This document shows positions 1 through 8,345 of a stretch of DNA of 64,000 bases, one piece after another. Both the position numbers and the translations under genes were made by a program. The DNA is from Nonomuraea thailandensis (GTDB lineage: Bacteria > Actinomycetota > Actinomycetes > Streptosporangiales > Streptosporangiaceae), in NCBI RefSeq assembly GCF_024172165.1, contig NZ_JAMZEB010000002.1, forward strand, positions 11,801,501 to 11,865,500, in the 5' to 3' direction. The notes under the pieces are model-generated. The model saw nothing but the letters and a program-made list of their open reading frames with translations. It was not told the DNA's origin and did not search any database. The stretch's first letter is position 1, and every line of letters begins with the position of its first letter.

Positions 1-569
1 CCACGACCGACGAGGTCAACACGGCGCTGAAGGAGAAGCTGCCGGCCGAGCTGGAGGTGCTCGACGCCTCCCCGGCCGAGGACAAGGACAGCCTGTCCGT
101 CTCCAAGGACACCCAGACCAAGCAGTCGCTCAACACGATCGAGGACCTCGCCAAGGTCTCCAAGGACATGGTCGTCGGCGGCCCGCCCGAGTTCAAGAAG
201 CGGTGGGAGGCGCGGTTCAAGGAGGTCTACGGCCTGGAGTTCAAGGAGTGGAAGCCGACGGGGCCGACCACGTCCGACGCGATCAAGGACGGCTCGATCC
301 AGGTCGGCAACGTCTTCACCACCGACCCGAAGATGGCCGCCAACAACCTCGTGGCGCTGCAGGACCCCAAGAACATCTTCCCCGCCCAGAACGTGACCCC
401 GCTGCTGCACAAGGCCTCGGCCAGCGAGACGATCAGGACCACCCTGAACGGCATCTCGGCGAAGCTGACGACGGACTCCCTCCTGCAGATGATGCAGAAG
501 ATCTCCGTGAACAAGGACGAGCCCGCGGTCGTGGCCAAGGACTGGCTGACCACCAACGGTCTCGGATGA
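1..569 (+). CDS. ABC transporter substrate-binding protein, glycine betaine/choline type (3' part)
   Basis: The reading frame is open from base 3 and the gene begins to the left of the window; 188 residues are visible. The sequence has the character of the C-terminal lobe of an OpuAC/ProX-type periplasmic-binding domain: a TTDEVNTALKEKLPAELEVLD opening, a GGPPEFKKRWE segment, a conserved IQVGNVFTTDP stretch, then DPKNIFPAQNVTPLL and an amphipathic end with NGISAKLTTDSLLQMM. In this family the protein binds a quaternary-amine osmolyte outside the membrane and passes it to an OpuA/ProU-type permease. The partner genes would lie further left. The flavin reductase start is 40 bases downstream. 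Family assignment is good; the exact ligand is inferred. Confidence 0.8.
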   Translation, partial: TTDEVNTALKEKLPAELEVLDASPAEDKDSLSVSKDTQTKQSLNTIEDLAKVSKDMVVGGPPEFKKRWEARFKEVYGLEFKEWKPTGPTTSDAIKDGSIQVGNVFTTDPKMAANNLVALQDPKNIFPAQNVTPLLHKASASETIRTTLNGISAKLTTDSLLQMMQKISVNKDEPAVVAKDWLTTNGLG

Positions 570-609
570 CCCCCGTGCCGCGGGCCCCCGGCCGCCGGGG
601 GCCCGCGCG

Positions 610-1098
610 ATGAGCGAGCTGTTCACGGAGGCGATGGCGCAGCTCGCCGCGGGCGTGGCGGTCGTGACCGCGCGCGACGGGCGCGACGACCTCGGCACCA
701 CGGTGTCGGCGCTGATGTCGGTCTCGCTGGAGCCGCCGCTGGTGCTGGTCAGCCTGGCCAGCCGCGGCTACCTCAACGAGGTCCTGCTCCGGCAGGACCG
801 CTGGGCGGCCTCCCTGCTGTCGTCCGGGCAGGCCGCGATCGCCAGCCGCTTCGCCACCGCGGGGCGGCCCAGCGCCCGGCTGCTGGTGGCGGGCACCCCG
901 CACCATCGGGGGCAGCTGACGGAGGCGCTCGTCGTCGAGGGCGGGGTGGCCGCGATCGAGGCCGAGACCACCAAGGTGGTCCCGGCCGGCGATCACACCA
1001 TCTTCATCGCCGCCGTGCTGGCCGTCGACTACGTCGACTCGGCCCTGCAGCCCCTGGTACGGCTGCGCGGCCGCTACCGCTCGACGGCCGCCTCCTGA
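610..1098 (+). CDS. Flavin reductase-like domain protein
   Basis: 162 residues, the usual size of a single-domain flavin reductase of the NADH:FMN/FAD oxidoreductase family (the small component of two-component monooxygenases). The fold signature is visible: an N-terminal AAGVAVVTARDG strand, then GTTVSALMSVSLEPPLVLVSLA, which is the flavin-binding region, and a C-terminal GDHTIFIAAVLAVDY segment typical of the family. It would supply reduced flavin to a monooxygenase in the cytosol, but no monooxygenase lies next to it, so its partner is unknown. It follows the binding-protein gene by 40 bases and converges on the sialidase gene. Confidence 0.85.
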   Translation: MSELFTEAMAQLAAGVAVVTARDGRDDLGTTVSALMSVSLEPPLVLVSLASRGYLNEVLLRQDRWAASLLSSGQAAIASRFATAGRPSARLLVAGTPHHRGQLTEALVVEGGVAAIEAETTKVVPAGDHTIFIAAVLAVDYVDSALQPLVRLRGRYRSTAAS

Positions 1099-1104
1099 CC
1101 GGAG

Positions 1105-1131
1105 GCGGGGCCCGGTCCGGCCGGACCCCGC
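1105..1131. terminator. Inverted repeat between convergent genes, likely two-way terminator
   Basis: GCGGGG at the left pairs with CCCCGC at the right, and the interior is nearly self-complementary with one mismatch and one bulge. It sits between the flavin reductase stop and the sialidase stop, where transcripts from both strands end. There is no T-run, which is common for actinomycete terminators. Confidence 0.5.
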
Positions 1132-1141
1132 GCACGGCCGC

Positions 1142-2590
1142 TCAGCCGGCGAAGATCGCGCTGTGCAGGTCCACCGGGTTGGCGTCGTCGTCGGTGGCGA
1201 CGCCGTACACGGCCGTGAAGGCGCTGCCGGTGGAGACCAGCCCGGTGTAGTCGCCGAGCAGGCGCCCCACGCTGGTCAGCGGAACCTTCCGCGTGTCGAA
1301 CGGCCCCTCGACGTGCCGCTCGCGCCAGGCCCCCGGCTTGGTGCAGCCGCTCGCGCACGTGATGGCCCACAGGTCGGTGGGCAGGGTGGCGGGGTCGGGC
1401 GTGTTGTTGCGGAAGTCGTAGTAGGTGATCGCCACGGTGCCCGTCCTGGACGCGGCGATGACCGGCACGGCGGCCGAGCCCGCGGGCGTCTTGTCCACGC
1501 GGATCGGGCTGGACCAGCTCTTCCCGCCGTCCGCCGACCGCGAGTAGGCCACGTGGAAGGTGCCGTCGGGGTCCTGGCTCGGCCAGACGGCGTTGACCAT
1601 GCGCGTGCCCGGCTGGGCGGCCAGCAGCGGCAGGGCGGCGTTGCGGATCGGGTCACCCGAGTCGTCGGGGTCGGGGATCCGCGGGCCCACCGCGAGCGGG
1701 GCGGGGACGTTCAGCGTCGGCGCCGACCAGGTCCTGCCGCCGTCGGTCGAGCGGATGACCTGGGTCGAGCCCTCGGTGATCGTCTCGTGGTGCATGCCGA
1801 TCAGCAGCGTCCCGTCCGGGAGCGCCACGAGCTGGGTGCCGATGACGCCGCTGTTCGCGGGCACGTCGTACACCTTGCTCGTGGTCCAGGTGCGCCCGTC
1901 GTCGGTCGACTTGGCCAGGTAGACCGGCTGCACCCAGTTCGGCGTGGTGCTGGTCGACTGGTCGTCGATGCGGTCCCACACGGTGTAGAGCACGCCGGGG
2001 CGGTACGGGTCCGCGGTCACCGCAGGGCGGTCGTTGAAGAAGCGCACGTTGTCGTCCCGCTGCAGGGTGACCGGCGCCTCCCAGGTACGGCCGCCGTCAC
2101 CGGAGCGGGACACCAGGATGGCGGTCACGTCGCCGGCGCGCGACATCGACAGGGCGGCGGCCACGGCCGTGCCGGACGGGGTGATCGTGACCCAGTGGTC
2201 CGTCGCGACGTCGTAGTCCCCGCCGTCGCACCGGGAGAAGGCGGGCCGGTCGGCGGACTGCCGCCAGGTGAGGCCGCGGTCGTCCGACACGGCGACGCCC
2301 GTGCCGTTGCTGCCGTAACGGTTCCAGCGGTCCTGCTGGAACACCGTGACGAGGCGTTCCGGACGGTTCGGGTCCCGCGCCAGCATGGGCAGGACCTCGG
2401 TGTTCGGGTTCAGGGTGTAGCCGTCGGCGGGGGGAGGCCCGCAGTCGGCGGGCAGCGGGCTGACGCCCGAGACGGGCCGTACGATCGCGGATCCTGGAGC
2501 GCCGGCGTCGTCCGCGGTGGCGGGTGGCGCGGCGGTGCAGGCCAGCAGGACGGCGGCTGCGGGTAAGAGAGCCCTGGAGGGTCGGATCAC
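1142..2590 (-). CDS. Secreted BNR-repeat sialidase / exo-alpha-sialidase-like protein
   Basis: 482 residues from a GTG at 2590, chosen because GAGGA lies six bases upstream; an in-frame ATG at 2617 gives a less likely start. The N-terminus is a signal sequence (RPSRALLPAAAVLLAC followed by TAAPPATADD) that could be cut by signal peptidase I after ATA or, less likely, treated as a lipobox at LLAC. Five Asp-box motifs of the S-x-D-x-G-x-T-W type are visible: SDDRGLTW, SGDGGRTW, STDDGRTW, STDGGRTW and SADGGKSW, spaced as in a six-bladed beta-propeller. The family removes terminal sialic acids or binds glycans; some members have lost catalysis, so activity is not certain. It is preceded by a 40-base perfect palindrome. 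Confidence 0.85.
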   Translation of the reverse strand: MIRPSRALLPAAAVLLACTAAPPATADDAGAPGSAIVRPVSGVSPLPADCGPPPADGYTLNPNTEVLPMLARDPNRPERLVTVFQQDRWNRYGSNGTGVAVSDDRGLTWRQSADRPAFSRCDGGDYDVATDHWVTITPSGTAVAAALSMSRAGDVTAILVSRSGDGGRTWEAPVTLQRDDNVRFFNDRPAVTADPYRPGVLYTVWDRIDDQSTSTTPNWVQPVYLAKSTDDGRTWTTSKVYDVPANSGVIGTQLVALPDGTLLIGMHHETITEGSTQVIRSTDGGRTWSAPTLNVPAPLAVGPRIPDPDDSGDPIRNAALPLLAAQPGTRMVNAVWPSQDPDGTFHVAYSRSADGGKSWSSPIRVDKTPAGSAAVPVIAASRTGTVAITYYDFRNNTPDPATLPTDLWAITCASGCTKPGAWRERHVEGPFDTRKVPLTSVGRLLGDYTGLVSTGSAFTAVYGVATDDDANPVDLHSAIFAG

Positions 2591-2625
2591 GAGCCTTCCT
2601 CGTTTCGTCGTGTCCATGAACACGC

Positions 2626-2665
2626 CGCCGGGCCCCGGAGAGGCATGCCTCTCCGGGGCCCGGCG
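2626..2665. repeat. Perfect 40-base palindrome upstream of the sialidase gene
   Basis: The two 20-base halves are exact reverse complements, centred on GGCATGCC between 2645 and 2646. As RNA it would form a stem of about 18 base pairs with a four-base loop, rich in G and C. It lies 36-75 bases upstream of the sialidase GTG and about 170 bases past the sppA stop; both genes are read on the minus strand. It could terminate sppA transcription or act as a leader structure for the sialidase mRNA. No T-run follows on the minus strand. Confidence 0.8.
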
Positions 2666-2820
2666 AATGACGCAGGAAGATTACCGCGCAAGATCAGATT
2701 CGTCCGCCGAATGCGGATATATCTCGAAATGAGGGTGTCTGACCTGCGCTTTCATGGTGTCCGAGAGTTGACCGGCTTCTCGACCGCAAAGCCGTCACGC
2801 GGTCAGCGGACGGAGCGCCG

Positions 2821-2867
2821 GCCGGGCAGGATCAGCGGATGGAGTACCAGCCGGGCAGGATCAGCGG
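2821..2867. repeat. 18-base direct repeat spanning the sppA stop codon
   Basis: GCCGGGCAGGATCAGCGG occurs at 2821-2838 and 2850-2867, a 29-base period. The inner copy encodes PLILPG near the sppA C-terminus. The outer copy is read in another frame and supplies the TGA stop at 2832-2834, so the duplication appears to have set the end of the protein. Confidence 0.85.
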
Positions 2868-4529
2868 CCCCACCGCGGGCAGGCCCAGCTCGGCCGACAG
2901 CCGGGCGAGCGGCCCCCAGGCGTCCATCCGGATCCTGGCCAGCGCCGCCGACCTGTCCTCGCTCGACTCCGGCCCGCGCAGCCGCTCCAGCGGATTGAGC
3001 CGCGGGTACGTGCGCACCGGGGCGTCGTCGGCCAGACCGGCCCGCTTCCTGGCCATGGCCAGCGCGTCCTCCAGCCCGCCCAGCTCGTCCACCAGCCCGC
3101 TCGCCCGGGCGTCGGCGCCCGTCCAGACCCGGCCGCGGGCCAGCTCGTGGGTGCGCTCGCGCGACAGGTCTCGGCTCTGGGCCACCTTGCCCACGAAGTC
3201 GTCGTAGATGCGGTCGAGCCAGGCGTTGATGCGCTCCCACTGCTCGGGCGAGAAGCCGCGCGAGGTGGAGAACATGCCGGCGTTGGCGCCCTCGGCCACC
3301 ATCTCCGAGGTGATCCCGGCCTTCTCCAGCAGCTCGGAGAAGACGGGCTTGCCGCCGTACACGCCGATCGAGCCGGTCAGCGTGCCGGGCTGGGCCACGA
3401 TCACGTCGGCCGCCATCGAGATGAAGTAGCCGCCGGAGGCCGCCAGGTCGCCCATGGACACGATCACCGGCTTGACCTTGCGCGTCAGCGTCACCTCGCG
3501 CCAGACCGTGTCGCTGGCCACGTACGAGCCGCCGGGGCTGTCCACCCGGAACACGACCGCCTTGACGTGGTCGTCGCGCCTGGCCGCGCGCAGCGCCGCA
3601 CTGATCGTGTCGGAGCCCATCGCGCCGCCCCCGCCGAGCGGGCTGCGGCCGCTGCGGCCGGTCCTGATCATGCCGGTGGCGTGCACGAGCGCGATCGCGT
3701 CGGCCATCGGGTGCGGCAGCTTGCGCACGGCCGCGCCCCTGGCGTAGCGGGAGACGTACAGCAGGTGCGCCTCGTCGCCCGCGGCCCGCTTGAGCTCGTC
3801 GTACACCTCGTCGCGGTAGGCCAGCCCGTCGACCAGCCCGGCCTCCTGCGCCTCGGCGGCGGTGAACGGGCCGCGGTCGATCAGCTCCCGCACCTTGCCC
3901 GGGTCCAGGCGGCGGCCGTCGGCGATGCCCGCGACCATGCTCTCGGTGACCGACTCGACGATGCGCGCCATGGACTCGCGGTGCGGGTCGGTCATGTGGT
4001 CCTGGGTGAAGGTGTTGGGCGCGGTCTTGTACTCGTGCCGCTGCCCGGCCTCGAACCCGACGCCCAGCTTGCCCAGCGCCCCCTTGACGAAGCGCTGCTC
4101 CAGCGCCACCCCGGTCAGCCCGACGTCACCGCTGGGCTGCAGGTAGAGCCGCTCGAAGGCGGTCGCCAGATAGTACGGCACCGTCCCCCCGCCGAACTCC
4201 CCGAACGTCTCGGAGAACGCGACGGTCAGCTTGCCCGAGGCGCGGAAGTGGATCACGGCCTGGCGCAGCTCCTGCACCATGGCCAGGCCCAGCGGCTGCC
4301 CCCCGATCTTCACCACCAGCGCCTTGACCCTGGGGTCCTGCCGGGCCCGCTTGAGCCCGGACAGCACGTCGGCCAGGCGCGTCTTGCGCATGGACAGCAC
4401 CGCGGCGAGCGGATCCGCCGGCGGGCCCTCGGTGAGGCCTTCGGTGAGATCGAGCTCCAGGATCAGCGGGGCCGTCCGCCGCTGACGGAGCTTGTCGACG
4501 GTTTCGAAGATCGCCTTGCCTGCGTCCAT
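2832..4529 (-). CDS. sppA: Signal peptide peptidase SppA, 67K type
   Basis: 565 residues, a tandem S49 protease with two related domains. The Ser-Lys dyad is split between them as in the long SppA type: Lys168 in HEYKTAPN of the first domain and Ser365 in GDLAASGGYF of the second. A GSIGVYGGK segment typical of S49 follows at about 390. The family degrades signal peptides left in the membrane after secretion. Unlike E. coli SppA, no N-terminal transmembrane helix is visible (the first 30 residues are polar), so attachment may be peripheral. The ATG at 4529 was chosen because the homologous sequence starts there; the open frame continues upstream but runs into the neighbouring oxidoreductase gene. 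Confidence 0.93.
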   Translation of the reverse strand: MDAGKAIFETVDKLRQRRTAPLILELDLTEGLTEGPPADPLAAVLSMRKTRLADVLSGLKRARQDPRVKALVVKIGGQPLGLAMVQELRQAVIHFRASGKLTVAFSETFGEFGGGTVPYYLATAFERLYLQPSGDVGLTGVALEQRFVKGALGKLGVGFEAGQRHEYKTAPNTFTQDHMTDPHRESMARIVESVTESMVAGIADGRRLDPGKVRELIDRGPFTAAEAQEAGLVDGLAYRDEVYDELKRAAGDEAHLLYVSRYARGAAVRKLPHPMADAIALVHATGMIRTGRSGRSPLGGGGAMGSDTISAALRAARRDDHVKAVVFRVDSPGGSYVASDTVWREVTLTRKVKPVIVSMGDLAASGGYFISMAADVIVAQPGTLTGSIGVYGGKPVFSELLEKAGITSEMVAEGANAGMFSTSRGFSPEQWERINAWLDRIYDDFVGKVAQSRDLSRERTHELARGRVWTGADARASGLVDELGGLEDALAMARKRAGLADDAPVRTYPRLNPLERLRGPESSEDRSAALARIRMDAWGPLARLSAELGLPAVGPLILPGWYSIR

Positions 4530-4606
4530 AGAAGCCACCCTAAGCGACACATTCCGAAATGGGCTGGGGCGTGTTCCCACCGAGCGCAGAGGTGGCGCGC
4601 GTCCGG

Positions 4607-5596
4607 TCACACCCGGACGACGACCTTGCCGGGGGCGTGCCCCTCCTCCTGGTAGCGGATCGCCGCCCGCAGCTCCTCGAAGTCGTACACGCGGTCCACC
4701 ACCGGCGCGAGCCTGCCGTCCTCGACGAGCCCGGTCAGCTCCTCCAGGTTGCGCCGGTTCCCCTTGGCGCCCAGCACGTCCGTCAGCACCGCCTTCTGCG
4801 GGACGAACGCCGACGCCGCGAGGGTCGCGAAGACGTGGCCGGCGGGCTGCAGCCAGCGGCTGGCCGCGCCGCCGATCAGGACGCAGACGCCCTTGCGCGC
4901 CAGCACCCTGCGGCACTGGGAGAACGAGCGGTTGCCCGCGATGTAGAGGAGCACGTCGTAGACCTGCCCGGCGCGGGTGAAGTCCTCCTTCGTGCGGTCG
5001 ACGACCTCGTCCGCGCCGAGCGAGCGCACCAGGTCCAGGTTGCGCGTGCTGCACACGCCCGTGACGTGCGCGCCGTACGCCTTGGCGAGCTGCACCGCGA
5101 ACGTGCCCACGCCGCCCGAGGCGCCGTTGATCAGGACCCGCTGCCCGGGCCGCACCCGGCCCTGGTCGCGCAGGGCCAGCAGGGCGGTGCCGGCGGCCAG
5201 GGGCACGGCCGCCGCCTCCTCGAACGACAGCTTCGCGGGCTTGGGCGCGAGCTCGGTCTCCGGCACGCACACGTACTCGGCGAAACCGCCGCCCTTGGCG
5301 GTCATCGCGAACACCTCGTCGCCCGGCTGGAACCGCGTGACGCCCGGCCCGACCGCCTCCACCTCTCCCGCCACGTCCGCGCCCAGGATGGTGATCTTGG
5401 GCTTGCGCAGGCCCAGGGGGCCGGGCATGAGCCGGGAGATGAACGGCTCACCGCGCATGAGGTGCCAGTCCGCGGGCTGGACGGAGGCGGCGCGCACCCG
5501 TACCAGGACCTCGCCGGGGCCGGGTGCGGGCTGGGCGACGTGCTTGAGCTCCAGGGCGTCGGGGGAGCCGTACGAGGTGAGGACGTAGGCCTTCAT
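4607..5596 (-). CDS. NADP-dependent quinone-oxidoreductase-like protein (zinc-free MDR family)
   Basis: 329 residues with a strong AAGGAGAT ribosome site seven bases before ATG. It has the GroES-like N-terminal domain (GPGEVLVRVRAASVQPADWHLMRGE), a GDEVFAMTAKGGGFAEY loop and the Rossmann domain with the nucleotide-binding motif INGASGGVGTFAVQLAKAYGA near residue 150. The structural and catalytic zinc cysteines of alcohol dehydrogenases are absent, which points to the NADPH:quinone reductase branch. The substrate is unknown. It diverges from the DUF2306 gene across a 160-base gap containing an inverted repeat that may be an operator. Confidence 0.88.
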   Translation of the reverse strand: MKAYVLTSYGSPDALELKHVAQPAPGPGEVLVRVRAASVQPADWHLMRGEPFISRLMPGPLGLRKPKITILGADVAGEVEAVGPGVTRFQPGDEVFAMTAKGGGFAEYVCVPETELAPKPAKLSFEEAAAVPLAAGTALLALRDQGRVRPGQRVLINGASGGVGTFAVQLAKAYGAHVTGVCSTRNLDLVRSLGADEVVDRTKEDFTRAGQVYDVLLYIAGNRSFSQCRRVLARKGVCVLIGGAASRWLQPAGHVFATLAASAFVPQKAVLTDVLGAKGNRRNLEELTGLVEDGRLAPVVDRVYDFEELRAAIRYQEEGHAPGKVVVRV

Positions 5597-5660
5597 CGGG
5601 ATCTCCTTCCGGGAGGGTCGATGGGCCTCAGTGTGGGCGCGACCTGCGGGGCGGCATAAC

Positions 5661-5676
5661 GGTCGAAAGTACGACC
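5661..5676. promoter_or_regulatory. Inverted repeat, candidate operator between divergent genes
   Basis: GGTCG and CGACC are separated by six bases in the gap between the oxidoreductase (start 5596) and the DUF2306 gene (start 5757). A second palindrome, GCCGATCGGC, lies at 5686-5695. No regulator gene is adjacent, so the binding protein is unknown. Confidence 0.35.
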
Positions 5677-5756
5677 TCTTGACCGGCCGATCGGCTCATC
5701 CAGGTCCGGCCTCCAGGGCGATGAGCCGCAGCGGCCCCGGCGGACACCATCGGGGC

Positions 5757-6410
5757 ATGCCCGAAGACCTCGCCGCCGCACGCAGGACGAGCTGGCTCGT
5801 GCCTGCCGGACTGATCGCCCTCAGCTTCGTCCCCCTGCTCGCGGGCGGCATCCGCCTCACCGAGCTGACCGGAGGGGCGGAGATCACGCAGGCCAACGCC
5901 CGCTTCTTCGCCGCGCCAGCGCCGGTCGTGGCGCACATCGTGGCCGTCTCCGTCTACAGCGCGGTGGGCGCGTTCCAGTTCGCGCCCCGGTTCCGGCGGC
6001 GCAGGCGCGGGTGGCACCGGGCCGCTGGGCGGGCGCTGGTCGGGTTCGGGCTGGTGGCGGCGTTGTCGGGGTTGTGGATGACCGCGTTCGCCGAGCTGCC
6101 GCCGGGTGACGACGGGCTGCTGAGCGTGTTCCGGTGGGTGGCGGGGACGGCCATGCTGGGCTCCCTCGTGCTCGGCTTCGTCGCCGTCCGCCGCGGGGAG
6201 GTGCGCCGGCACCGCGCCTGGATGATGCGCGCGTACGCCATCGGCGCCGGCGCCGGCACCCAGGCCGTGACGCAGGGGGTGTGGATCGCGGCCGCCGGCG
6301 AGCCGGACCACCTCACCCGGGCGCTGCTCCTGGGCGCGGCCTGGGCGATCAACGCCGCCGTCGCCGAGGCGATCATCCGGCGGCGGGGGTGGCGGGTCAG
6401 CGCTGCCTGA
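5757..6410 (+). CDS. DUF2306 family membrane protein
   Basis: 217 residues from ATG 5757, with GGGG just upstream. Six hydrophobic segments can be read: WLVPAGLIALSFVPLLAGGI, VVAHIVAVSVYSAVGAFQF, AGRALVGFGLVAALSGLWM, VAGTAMLGSLVLGFVAV, AYAIGAGAGTQAVTQGVWI and LLLGAAWAINAAVAEAII. Conserved features of DUF2306 include the GWHRAAGR loop and the RRHRAWMMRAYAIGAG motif. The biochemical role of the family is not established. Its 3' end overlaps the convergent response-regulator gene by 14 bases. Confidence 0.8.
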   Translation: MPEDLAAARRTSWLVPAGLIALSFVPLLAGGIRLTELTGGAEITQANARFFAAPAPVVAHIVAVSVYSAVGAFQFAPRFRRRRRGWHRAAGRALVGFGLVAALSGLWMTAFAELPPGDDGLLSVFRWVAGTAMLGSLVLGFVAVRRGEVRRHRAWMMRAYAIGAGAGTQAVTQGVWIAAAGEPDHLTRALLLGAAWAINAAVAEAIIRRRGWRVSAA

Positions 6411-7131
6411 CGCGGTTCGTCTCGTACGCCCACATGGCGATCTCCACCCTGTTGCGGACGCCGAGCTTGGTCATCAGGCTCGCCACGTGGCTCTTGACCG
6501 TGCTCAGCGAGATGTGCAGCTCGTCGGCGATCTCGTTGTTGGTCCGCCCGCGGGCCACGGTGAGCAGGATCTCCTCCTCCCGCTCGGTGAGCGCCTCGAT
6601 CGGCTGCAGGCGGGGCCGGGCGGGGCCGGTGCCGGCGAAGGCGGACAGCAGGCGGGCCGTGATGCTCGGCGCGATGAGCGCGTCGCCGCCCGCCGCGGCG
6701 CGGACCGCCTGGGCGAGCAGGGCGGGGCCGGCGTCCTTGAGCAGGAACCCGCGGGCGCCCGCCCTGAGCGCCGCGTAGACGTACTCGTCGAGGTCGAACG
6801 TGGTGATCACGACGACGGCCATCGGGTCCGCCACGTCGGGGCCGGCCAGGGCGCGGGTGGCCTCGATGCCGTCGCAGCGGGGCATGCGGATGTCGAACAG
6901 GCACACGTCGGGCCGCAGCCGCCGGGCCAGCTCGACGGCGCGGTGACCGTCGGCGGCCTCGGCGACGACCTCGATGCCGGGCTGGGCGTCGAGGATCATC
7001 CGCAGGCCGGTGCGGGCGATCTCCTGGTCGTCGGCGACGATCACCCGGACGGGACCGTCGTGGCCCGGTCCGCCCGGCATCCCGGCGTTCTCCTGCGGGA
7101 CGCCCGGGTGCTCCGCCGGCCCTGTGGTCAT
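6397..7131 (-). CDS. NarL/FixJ-type LuxR response regulator
   Basis: 244 residues. The receiver domain (about 28-145) has the acidic pair DD at 34-35, the phosphoacceptor Asp80 in CLFDIRMP and the LLKDAG lysine. The LuxR-type helix-turn-helix near the C-terminus has LTEREEEILLTVARGRTNNEIADELHIS followed by TVKSHVASLMTKLGV. It should be phosphorylated by the histidine kinase encoded directly upstream; the two genes overlap by ATGA, so translation is coupled. A non-conserved 27-residue Gly/Pro-rich leader precedes the receiver, so a start at Met18 (MPGGPGHD) is also possible. Confidence 0.93.
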   Translation of the reverse strand: MTTGPAEHPGVPQENAGMPGGPGHDGPVRVIVADDQEIARTGLRMILDAQPGIEVVAEAADGHRAVELARRLRPDVCLFDIRMPRCDGIEATRALAGPDVADPMAVVVITTFDLDEYVYAALRAGARGFLLKDAGPALLAQAVRAAAGGDALIAPSITARLLSAFAGTGPARPRLQPIEALTEREEEILLTVARGRTNNEIADELHISLSTVKSHVASLMTKLGVRNRVEIAMWAYETNRVRQR

Positions 7132-8276
7132 GTGGAGGCTCCCGTTCGAGGCAGTTCGGCGGTCACGGTCCAGCCGCGACCGGGGTTGGGACCGGCTTCG
7201 CAGGTGCCGCCGAGCAGCCCGGCGCGTTCGATCATGCCGAGCAGCCCGTAGCCGGACGCGGTGACGGGCCGGCCCGCGGTGCTGTCGCCGTCGTCGCTCA
7301 CGCGCAGGCGCACGGACGCGTCGTCGGCGGCCACGCGGACCTCGATCCGGGTGGCGTGCCGGGCGTGCCGCCGGGCGTTGGTGACCGACTCCTGCGCGAT
7401 CCGGTAGATCGCGGCTCCGACGGAGGCGGGCACGCCGTCGAGGTCGCCGTCGATCCGCACGTCCACGGCGGGGCCGACCCGGCCGCGCCCGGCGAGCTCC
7501 CACAGGTCGGCGAGGTGCGGGTTCGGCGCCATCTCGGGGGCGGAGCCTCCCTGGTCGCGGCGCAGGACACGGACCATGGTGCGCATCTCGGCGAGCGTGC
7601 GGGACGCCTCGGCCTCGATCACCCGCAGCGCGTCGACGGCGGCGGCGGGGTCGGCGCTCGCGGTCGCGATGCCCGCCTGGGCCCTGATCGCCATCGCCGA
7701 GACGTGGTGGGCGACGGTGTCGTGCAGGTCGCGGGCCAGCTGCTCGCGTTCGAGCAGCTTGACCTGGTCGAGCTCGCGCATCCTGGCCCTGGCCCGGTAG
7801 CGGAAGGTGCCGCCCAGCGTCATCCCCGCGAACACGACGGCGAACGCCCCGGCGACGTCGCCCGCGTGGATGTGCCCGGACACCACGCCGGCCAGCACAG
7901 CGACGGTGATCAGCACCAGCCCCGCGGCGGCCTCCCGGCCCGACCCCCAGCGGCACAGCGCGTAGAGCAGGATCAGGATGTAGGCGGCGGAGCCCATCTC
8001 GGCCGGATCGGCCGCCGTGACGAGCTGGACCACGGTCGAGAGCACGACCGGGATCGCCACGGCGAGCAGCGGCTGCGTACGGCGCCATAAGAGCGTGGGC
8101 AACATCGCCGCGGCGAAGATCACGGAGATCGGCCGCCACTGGAGGTCGGTCCTGAACACGCCTTCGAGCGCGATGGCCACGGCGAGCAGCCCCACGAGCG
8201 CCCGGTCTCGCCACACGCGGCGCGGCGCCTGGGGCGGACGGGGCTCGTCCCACAGCGAGCGGAGGAGGCCCTGCAC
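7128..8276 (-). CDS. Sensor histidine kinase, HisKA_3 (NarX/DesK-like) type
   Basis: 382 residues from GTG 8276. Five or so transmembrane helices fill the first 155 residues with no large extracellular domain, so the signal is probably sensed in the membrane. The dimerisation box is REQLARDLHDTVAHHVS with phosphoacceptor His185, and the ATPase part has IYRIAQESVTNARRHA (N box), VSDDGD and GYGLLGMIERAGLLGG. The cognate response regulator overlaps by 4 bases downstream. Such pairs in actinomycetes often control an adjacent transporter or cell-envelope genes; here no target gene is obvious. Confidence 0.93.
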   Translation of the reverse strand: MQGLLRSLWDEPRPPQAPRRVWRDRALVGLLAVAIALEGVFRTDLQWRPISVIFAAAMLPTLLWRRTQPLLAVAIPVVLSTVVQLVTAADPAEMGSAAYILILLYALCRWGSGREAAAGLVLITVAVLAGVVSGHIHAGDVAGAFAVVFAGMTLGGTFRYRARARMRELDQVKLLEREQLARDLHDTVAHHVSAMAIRAQAGIATASADPAAAVDALRVIEAEASRTLAEMRTMVRVLRRDQGGSAPEMAPNPHLADLWELAGRGRVGPAVDVRIDGDLDGVPASVGAAIYRIAQESVTNARRHARHATRIEVRVAADDASVRLRVSDDGDSTAGRPVTASGYGLLGMIERAGLLGGTCEAGPNPGRGWTVTAELPRTGAST

Positions 8277-8296
8277 GCAATCATGGTACGAGAGCG

Positions 8297-8323
8297 CCCG
8301 CCGGTCCGGCTCGATCCGGCGGG
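8297..8323 (-). terminator. Hairpin after the first subtilase gene
   Basis: CCCGCCGG and CCGGCGGG form an 8-base-pair stem with an 11-base loop, 23 bases past the stop at 8346 on the minus strand and just before the histidine-kinase start. There is no T-run. It may terminate the protease transcript. Confidence 0.45.
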
Positions 8324-8345
8324 GCTCTCCCGGGTTCCGGGCTGC

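Noticed and set aside
1142-2590. Glycosyl hydrolase or photosystem-assembly BNR protein instead of sialidase
   Set aside because: Five canonical Asp boxes and the secretion signal fit the sialidase superfamily best, though catalytic activity is not proven.
4530-5270. Upstream extension of the sppA frame by about 247 codons
   Set aside because: It overlaps the oxidoreductase gene on the same strand in another frame and is compositionally a shadow; SppA homology begins at ATG 4529.
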